A stretch of DNA of 64,000 nt. Origin: Streptosporangiaceae bacterium. GTDB taxonomy: Bacteria > Actinomycetota > Actinomycetes > Streptosporangiales > Streptosporangiaceae. How positions within the stretch are numbered: the stretch's first letter is position 1; each line of letters begins with the position of its first letter. This document shows positions 59,594-64,000 of the stretch, piece by piece. A program made the position numbers and the translations under genes. The DNA lies in contig JAOPYK010000173.1 in assembly GCA_025964695.1 (NCBI GenBank), positions 52,264-116,263 of the forward strand, read 5' to 3'. The notes under the pieces are model-generated. The model saw only the letters and a list, made by a program, of their open reading frames with translations. It searched no databases and was not told where the DNA came from.

Positions 59594-60645
59594 TTGATCT
59601 GGTTACCCCACAGCTGGGGGTCGTCGGCCTTGGTGGAACCGCTGAACGACCCGTCCTTGGTGACCAGCGGCGCGGGCAGCTGGTCCTCGAGCAGGCCCGG
59701 CCTGACCTGCACGATGGTGGAGCCGTGATCGGTCTTGCCCGGCTGGAAGGTCTTACCGTCGATCGCGGCCTTGACGTAGAACAGCGCGTACTTGGCGTAC
59801 AGGTCCGCCGGCTGCGACACCGTCGCGTCGATCTGGCCGGCCTGGATCGCCTTGAGCTCCTGGGGGATCCCATCGTTGGACACGATGAAAACGTGCTTGG
59901 GGTCGGTGGGCGGCACCAGCAGGTTCTTCTGCTTGAGCAGCTGGATGGTGGGCGCGAGGAACACCCCGCCCGCCTGCATGTAGATCCCGTTGATGTCGGG
60001 GTTGGCGGCGAGCACCGTCTGCAGCTTGTTGGCGGCGACGTCGCCCTTCCACTCGGTCGCCTCACCGAAGACCTTGATGTTGGGGTACTTGCTCTGCATG
60101 CACTGGTTGAAGGCCTCGGTGCGGTCCCGGCCGTTGACCGAGGCGAGGTCGCCCTCGAACATGACGACCTTGCCCTTGCCCTTGAGCTGCTCGCCGAGGA
60201 ACAGGCACGCCTTCTCGCCGTACGCGCGGTTGTCGGCCCGCACGACCATGAAGACGTCACCCTTGTCCGGCCGGGTGTCCACGGTCACCACCGGGATCTT
60301 CTTCGCCTTGAGCTGGTCGAGCGTGGGCGCGATCGCCGCCGTGTCCTGCGGCGCCATCACGACGCCCTTGACCCCCTGGCCGGTGAGCGCCTGGACGTTC
60401 GCGGTCAGCTTGGCGATGTCGTTCTCGGAGTTGGAGGTCTTGAGGTCGAGCTTGTACTGGGTCCCGTACTGCGGGACGTACTTGATGTAGGAGTTCCAGA
60501 AGTCGGAGTCGGACCTGGGATAGTCGACGCCCACGACCGACGAGCCGCCACCGCTGGTGCCCTTGGTGCCGCTGCTGCCGCAGCCGGCCACCAGTGCCAC
60601 GATCCCGGCCAGCGCCGTGGCGGTCGCGAGTGTCCTGCGTTTCAT
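59590..60645 (-). CDS. Sugar ABC transporter substrate-binding lipoprotein
   Basis: 351 aa from ATG 60645 with GAAGGAG upstream. The lipoprotein signal MKRRTLATATALAGIVALVAGC is followed by a periplasmic-binding-protein-like I fold (VVGVDYPRSDSDFWNSYIKYV..., GVKGVVMAPQDTAAIAPTLDQLKAKKIPVVTVD), as in RbsB/XylF. The frame is open for another 42 codons back to ATG 60771, a separately listed leader. It captures the sugar at the outer membrane face. Confidence 0.92.
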   Translation of the reverse strand: MKRRTLATATALAGIVALVAGCGSSGTKGTSGGGSSVVGVDYPRSDSDFWNSYIKYVPQYGTQYKLDLKTSNSENDIAKLTANVQALTGQGVKGVVMAPQDTAAIAPTLDQLKAKKIPVVTVDTRPDKGDVFMVVRADNRAYGEKACLFLGEQLKGKGKVVMFEGDLASVNGRDRTEAFNQCMQSKYPNIKVFGEATEWKGDVAANKLQTVLAANPDINGIYMQAGGVFLAPTIQLLKQKNLLVPPTDPKHVFIVSNDGIPQELKAIQAGQIDATVSQPADLYAKYALFYVKAAIDGKTFQPGKTDHGSTIVQVRPGLLEDQLPAPLVTKDGSFSGSTKADDPQLWGNQIK

Positions 60646-60771
60646 TTCTGCTCCTTCAGTGACTGTTCCGGTGTCCAGCGCCACGCGCCTTACTCCGCTG
60701 AACCTGACACCCATGAACGTGACGCCCCAGAACGTGCCGCCCATGAACTTGACACCCCTGAACCCGCTCAT
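60646..60771 (-). other. In-frame pentapeptide-like leader coupled to fuconate dehydratase
   Basis: ATG 60771 overlaps the fuconate dehydratase stop (ATGA) and opens 42 codons in frame with the binding-protein gene. They encode FRGVKFMGGTFWGVTFMGVRFSGV, about four degenerate 15-bp repeats with F every fifth residue, like a pentapeptide repeat. If used, it would prepend 42 residues to the lipoprotein signal and spoil export. More likely it is a translated linker that couples translation, with internal re-initiation at 60645. Confidence 0.45.
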
Positions 60772-62054
60772 GTCGTCCTCCAGACCGAGCCACCGGGGTA
60801 GGTGTGCTCGGCCAGCGACACCGGCAGCATCTCAGCGGACATCCCGGGCAGGGTGGGGGCCAGGTAACGTCCTCCCCGAATCCGCGCCGGATCGGCGAAG
60901 TGCTCATGCAGGTGGTCGATGTACTCGATCACGCGGTTCTCGGTGGTGCCGCTGACCGCGAGATAGTCGAACATCGCCAGGTGCTGGACGACCTCGCACA
61001 GCCCGACCCCGCCGGCGTGCGGGCAGACCGGCACGCCGTACGCCGCGGCGAGCAGCAGGATCGCGACGTTCTCGGTGACTCCGCCGACCCGGCAGGCGTC
61101 GAGCTGCAGGACGTCGATGGCGTCCGCCTGCAGCAACTGCTTGAACATGACCCGGTTGTGGACGTGCTCTCCGGTGGCCACCTTGACCGGGGCGACCGCC
61201 CTGCGGATCGCGGCGTGCCCCAGCACGTCGTCCGGGCTCGTGGGCTCCTCGATCCACCAGGGGTCGTACGGCTTGAGCTGGTCGACCCACGCGATGGCGT
61301 CCGGGACGTCCCAGCGCTGGTTGGCGTCGATCGCGATCCGGATGTCGGGGCCGACGGCCTCGCGGGCGAGGCGCAGCCGCCGTACGTCCTCGGCCAGGTC
61401 CGCTCCGACCTTGAGCTTGATCTGGGTGAAGCCTTCGGCGACGGCCTCACGAGCGAGCCTGACCAGCTTGTCGTCGGTGTAGCCGAGCCAGCCCGGCGTC
61501 GTGGTGTAGGCCGGATAGCCCGAGGCCCGCAGCGTGGCCTCCCGTTCGGCCCTGCCGTCAGCGGCGGCGTGCAGCAGCTGCACAGCGTCACTGGGAGTGA
61601 GAGCGTCCGTGAGGTAGCGCCAGTCGGCCAGATCGACGATCTGCTCGGGTGACATGTCCGCCAGCAGCTTCCAGACCGGGGTGCCCGCCACCTTCCCGGC
61701 CAGGTCGAACGCGGCGTTGATGATGGCCGCCGCCGCCATGTGGACCACGCCCTTCTCGGGGCCGAGCCAGCGCAGCTGCGAATCGTGGCCGAGCCTGCGG
61801 GCGAACTCGCCGAGGTCGCCCAGATCGACATCGCGGCCGGTCACCAGCGGGGCGTAGGCGTTCAGCGCCGCGACGCAGACCTCGTTGCCCCGGCCGATGG
61901 TGAAGCAGAATCCGTGTCCTTCGGCTCCCCCGTCGGTACGCAGCACCACATAGGCCGCCGAGTAGTCGGGATCGGGGTTCATGGCGTCCGAGCCGTCCAG
62001 CCGGCGGGAGGTCGGGAACCGGACGTCGTAGGCCTCCATAGCAGTGATCTTCAT
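60768..62054 (-). CDS. L-fuconate dehydratase (enolase superfamily)
   Basis: 428 aa from ATG 62054. The start [32 protein letters not shown] is diagnostic for L-fuconate dehydratase. All catalytic residues known from the Xanthomonas enzyme occur at a constant offset of minus five: Lys213 and Lys215 (IKLKVG), metal ligands Asp243, Glu269 and Glu296, His346 (CPHAGG) and Glu377. It converts L-fuconate to 2-keto-3-deoxy-L-fuconate in the oxidative L-fucose pathway. It is first in a five-gene coupled operon with a sugar transporter and an aldose dehydrogenase. The lactonase and the downstream enzyme are not in the window. Confidence 0.94.
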   Translation of the reverse strand: MKITAMEAYDVRFPTSRRLDGSDAMNPDPDYSAAYVVLRTDGGAEGHGFCFTIGRGNEVCVAALNAYAPLVTGRDVDLGDLGEFARRLGHDSQLRWLGPEKGVVHMAAAAIINAAFDLAGKVAGTPVWKLLADMSPEQIVDLADWRYLTDALTPSDAVQLLHAAADGRAEREATLRASGYPAYTTTPGWLGYTDDKLVRLAREAVAEGFTQIKLKVGADLAEDVRRLRLAREAVGPDIRIAIDANQRWDVPDAIAWVDQLKPYDPWWIEEPTSPDDVLGHAAIRRAVAPVKVATGEHVHNRVMFKQLLQADAIDVLQLDACRVGGVTENVAILLLAAAYGVPVCPHAGGVGLCEVVQHLAMFDYLAVSGTTENRVIEYIDHLHEHFADPARIRGGRYLAPTLPGMSAEMLPVSLAEHTYPGGSVWRTT

Positions 62055-62190
62055 GCTTGGCCGACCGTCCGGCGCCGCGCTCCGAGCCCGGCCGAGAGCG
62101 CCGCCGGTTCGGAGCCCGCCGGTCCATGGAGGTGCTTCACGGCCTCGTACTCACTCCCTCGCATCGAGTTGCGGTCCGATCTCTCAAGAA

Positions 62191-62202
62191 TTCATCCGAT
62201 CA
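62191..62202. promoter_or_regulatory. Fucose-operon operator copy 1
   Basis: TTCATCCGATCA. Its complement TGATCGGATGAA matches the copy at 62278-62289 in 11 of 12 positions, in opposite orientation. Each is itself an imperfect palindrome (TGATC-G-GATGA), as in FadR-type GntR operators. It lies about 137 bp upstream of the dehydratase start. Confidence 0.55.
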
Positions 62203-62232
62203 CTGACGTGACCCATGACACAGGAACCACGT

Positions 62233-62267
62233 TGTAACTGGCAATAGCCCGCAACTCATTCGTTACA
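62233..62267. promoter_or_regulatory. Wide dyad between the two operator copies
   Basis: TGTAAC-N23-GTTACA, with GCAATA just inside the left arm and again after the right arm. It sits between the two TGATCGGATGA elements and may be part of the promoter or a second regulator site. Confidence 0.35.
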
Positions 62268-62277
62268 TAGCAATAAT

Positions 62278-62289
62278 TGATCGGATGAT
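62278..62289. promoter_or_regulatory. Fucose-operon operator copy 2
   Basis: TGATCGGATGAT, the inverted partner of 62191-62202, with centres 87 bp apart. Two such sites could allow DNA looping by a GntR-family repressor responding to a sugar acid. No regulator gene is visible nearby. Confidence 0.55.
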
Positions 62290-62503
62290 TCGGGGAGAGA
62301 CCGGTGCTCATGCAGATGGATGCGCGAGCCCGCGACGGGATGAGCTACCGGCGCGCTCGGACGGCCCGCCCGTTCAGCCACAGCGCATACTGCACGTGCA
62401 GTCGTACGTGCAGATTCCCTTGCATCGCGATCAGCGATGGAGCAGCATGGAGGACGATCGTAGAACTCCACTCAGCTTTGGCCGATGGAGAGGACGGTTG
62501 GAA

Positions 62504-62884
62504 ATGACGACCTTCTGGTACCGGCCGGACGGGCGACCCGCCACCCGTCAGGAAGCTCAGCACCTGCTCAGCGACGCAGGGCTCCGGTTGCTGGCTCAGG
62601 ACACCCTCCACGCTGATGGGGAGATCGTGGTCATCTCCACCTGGTTCACGGTGTTCGACCATGCGCCGCCCGACTATGGACGCCCCCTGCTCTGGGAGAC
62701 GGTCGTCTCGGACGGCCGCATGCACACCGACATCGCGCACTACAGCACTCGCGCGCAGGCGAGCCGAGGTCACGCCGACGCAGTGATGTTGATCGACCAC
62801 CGGCTACGCGAGCTGTCCACGTCGGCGCCGGTCCAGCCCGACCGCACCCGCTATGCCGTGCCGCTACCCGATCCGGGCTACTGA
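62504..62884 (+). CDS. Hypothetical protein (126 aa)
   Basis: ATG 62504 with GGAGAGG upstream. The sequence MTTFWYRPDGRPATRQEAQHLLSDAGLRLLAQDTL...TVFDHAPPDYGRPLLWETVVSDGRMHTDIAHYSTRAQASRGHADAV is acidic and soluble. Its YGRPLLWETVV...HYSTRAQAxxGH segment looks like a family of short actinomycete proteins of unknown function, sometimes near phage or conjugative genes. Upstream ATG 62449 is less well placed. Confidence 0.65.
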   Translation: MTTFWYRPDGRPATRQEAQHLLSDAGLRLLAQDTLHADGEIVVISTWFTVFDHAPPDYGRPLLWETVVSDGRMHTDIAHYSTRAQASRGHADAVMLIDHRLRELSTSAPVQPDRTRYAVPLPDPGY

Positions 62885-62914
62885 GCCGGCCGACCCGGCC
62901 ACCCGCTCGCCCAC

Positions 62915-62962
62915 TTCGCCTTGCCAGCGCCCAACGTGTTCGCCTTGCCAACGCCCAACGTG
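62915..62962. repeat. Two tandem 24-bp repeats
   Basis: TTCGCCTTGCCAGCGCCCAA... at 62915-62938 and 62939-62962 differ at one of 24 positions. They lie 31 bp after the 62504 gene, in non-coding DNA. No function is evident. Confidence 0.85.
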
Positions 62963-63093
62963 ACGGCATCCGGGTTTGTGCCGTTCCTCACGCGGCCGCG
63001 CGGACACACTCGCGAAATATGGCCGTCACATAATGCCCATAACTTATTGCCGTCCACCGGGGGGTGACGAAGACACAGGAGCAGTGAGACGCG

Positions 63094-64000
63094 TTGAGCA
63101 ATCTGAAGAGGCGTGGCTTCATTGGTGCCGTGGGCGCGGTTGGCGCGCTCGGCATCGTGGGTGGGGCGGGAAATCTGGCCTTCGCGCAAGGGACGGCCAT
63201 CCCCCAAGCGGCGACCGCTACGTCCGGGCCGCGGTCCCGGAAGGGCAGCTTCGAGCTGATGGAGGCGACCATCGCCGACATTCACGATGCGTACCACCAT
63301 GGTCGGCTCACCTGCCGGGAGCTGGTGCAGCAATACCTCGACCGGATCGCCGCCTACGACAAGCAAGGGCCGACCCTGAAGGCGATCATCACCCTTAACC
63401 CGCACGCGCTCGAGGTCGCCGACCAACTGGACCGCCAGTACCAGCGCTCTGGCCTGACCGGCCCGCTGCACGGCATCCCGATCATATTGAAAGACAACTA
63501 CGACACCTTCGACATGCCGACCACCGGCGGCAACACCGCCATGCGCAACTCCGTGCCGCCGGCCGACGCGTTCACGGTCAACAAGATGCGCAAGGCGGGG
63601 GCGCTCATCCTCGCCAAGGCCAACCTGCAGGAGTTCGCCCGGGGCGGCAACTCGCTCAGTTCGCTGGGCGGGCAGGTCCTCAACCCCTACGACCTCACCC
63701 GCACACCGGGCGGATCCAGCGGCGGGACCGGGGCGGCGATCGCGTCCAACTTCGCCGTCCTGGGCACCGGCAGTGACACCGGTCAGTCCGTCCGCTCCCC
63801 TGCCTCCGCCAACAACCTCGTCGGCGTACGCTCCACCAGGGGCCTGATCAGCCGTAGCGGCGTCATACCGGCCAGCATCACACAGGACGAGCTCGGACCC
63901 ATCACCCGCACGGTGGAGGACGCGGCTCGGCTGCTCGACGTCATGGTGGGCTTCGACCCGACTGACCCCGTCACGGGATACGGCGTCGGCCGCGCTCCGC
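63094..64000 (+). CDS. Tat-exported amidase (3' end outside window)
   Basis: Starts at TTG 63094, the only start before the signal peptide, with AGGAG 12 bases upstream, and runs off the right edge (over 300 residues visible). The N-terminus LKRRGFIGAVGAVGALG has a twin-arginine motif and an A-F-A-type cleavage region. The amidase-signature triad is visible: Lys in HGIPIILKDNYD, cis-Ser in TPGGSSGGTGAAIA and nucleophile Ser in GSDTGQSVRSPAS. It hydrolyses amides or peptides outside the membrane; the secreted Tat form suggests a peptide amidase role. Substrate unproven. Confidence 0.9.
   Translation, partial: MSNLKRRGFIGAVGAVGALGIVGGAGNLAFAQGTAIPQAATATSGPRSRKGSFELMEATIADIHDAYHHGRLTCRELVQQYLDRIAAYDKQGPTLKAIITLNPHALEVADQLDRQYQRSGLTGPLHGIPIILKDNYDTFDMPTTGGNTAMRNSVPPADAFTVNKMRKAGALILAKANLQEFARGGNSLSSLGGQVLNPYDLTRTPGGSSGGTGAAIASNFAVLGTGSDTGQSVRSPASANNLVGVRSTRGLISRSGVIPASITQDELGPITRTVEDAARLLDVMVGFDPTDPVTGYGVGRAP

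Larger units (their letters stand above)
62055..62503. other. Regulatory region between the fucose operon and the 62504 gene
   Basis: About 450 bp between divergent genes. It contains two inverted copies of a GntR-like element and a wide dyad, listed separately. A plus frame upstream of 62504 (from 62285) has no support as coding; its composition differs from the downstream gene. Confidence 0.5.

Noticed and set aside
1..64000. tRNA, rRNA or intact mobile elements
   Set aside because: I looked for tRNA-like T-loop patterns, rRNA-like conserved stretches and transposase motifs or terminal repeats by eye and found none; a tRNAscan-SE or ISfinder run would be decisive.

Overview
The window is high-GC DNA from an actinomycete (Actinomycetota). 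The evidence is GTG and TTG starts, dense ATGA/GTGA-coupled operons, an mce lipid-import operon, an NmtR-type metal sensor, split carotenoid cyclase genes of the CrtYc/CrtYd type, SPW, DUF2795 and DUF1345-like small proteins, and many MarR, TetR and ECF-sigma genes. It looks like the accessory-rich chromosome of a filamentous soil actinomycete; the genus cannot be fixed from the sequence alone. I saw no rRNA, tRNA, CRISPR array, intact insertion sequence or prophage.

Layout. Bases 1-13360 hold a lipid-import block on the minus strand. A YrbE-A/B, MceA-F and Mce-associated-protein operon is flanked by an amidohydrolase and a cytochrome P450. These two flanking genes share a near-identical leader of about 170 bp with a conserved dyad, so they are probably co-regulated. 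13361-14593 is decayed DNA. 14594-17026 is a P1B-4 metal exporter and a divergent NmtR-type regulator with an operator between them. 17168-18443 is an ECF sigma, methylguanine methyltransferase and small-ORF operon. 18543-21006 encodes a lipoprotein and a large secreted protein. 21483-27876 is a carotenoid cluster (crtI-crtB-crtYc-crtYd-crtT-crtU plus a convergent Rieske protein), probably for an aromatic carotenoid of the isorenieratene type; no GGPP synthase is present. 27979-29205 is a citrate synthase with an N-terminal helix-turn-helix.

29300-33100 mixes MarR-linked membrane genes with several fragments of sigma-J-like and TetR genes. 33323-38971 holds a GH16 glucanase, a TetR/SDR pair, a frameshifted PucR-like relic, a pirin and a TPR protein. 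39234-46994 holds a secreted serine protease, an acyl-CoA ligase and a group of small stress-type genes (DUF2795, SPW, PPC/DUF296, DUF1345-like, STAS) with an MFS transporter.

47089-50181 is a tight four-gene minus-strand operon: acyl-CoA dehydrogenase-like protein, PIG-L deacetylase, NodS-like methyltransferase and GT2 glycosyltransferase. The set resembles Nod-factor chemistry and is the best candidate here for an uncharacterised biosynthetic system. 50656-55646 holds a small conserved protein, a class V aminotransferase, a baeRF-family protein and a FUSC exporter. 56080-62054 is an L-fucose-type oxidative sugar operon: L-fuconate dehydratase, sugar ABC transporter and aldo/keto reductase. 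The dehydratase keeps every catalytic residue of the characterised Xanthomonas enzyme at a constant offset of five. The window ends inside a Tat-exported amidase.

Regulation is unusually readable. Clear dyads lie in front of the nmtR, MarR/DoxX, TetR/SDR, GH16, citrate synthase, acyl-CoA ligase, fucose and 50656 genes, and are listed individually.
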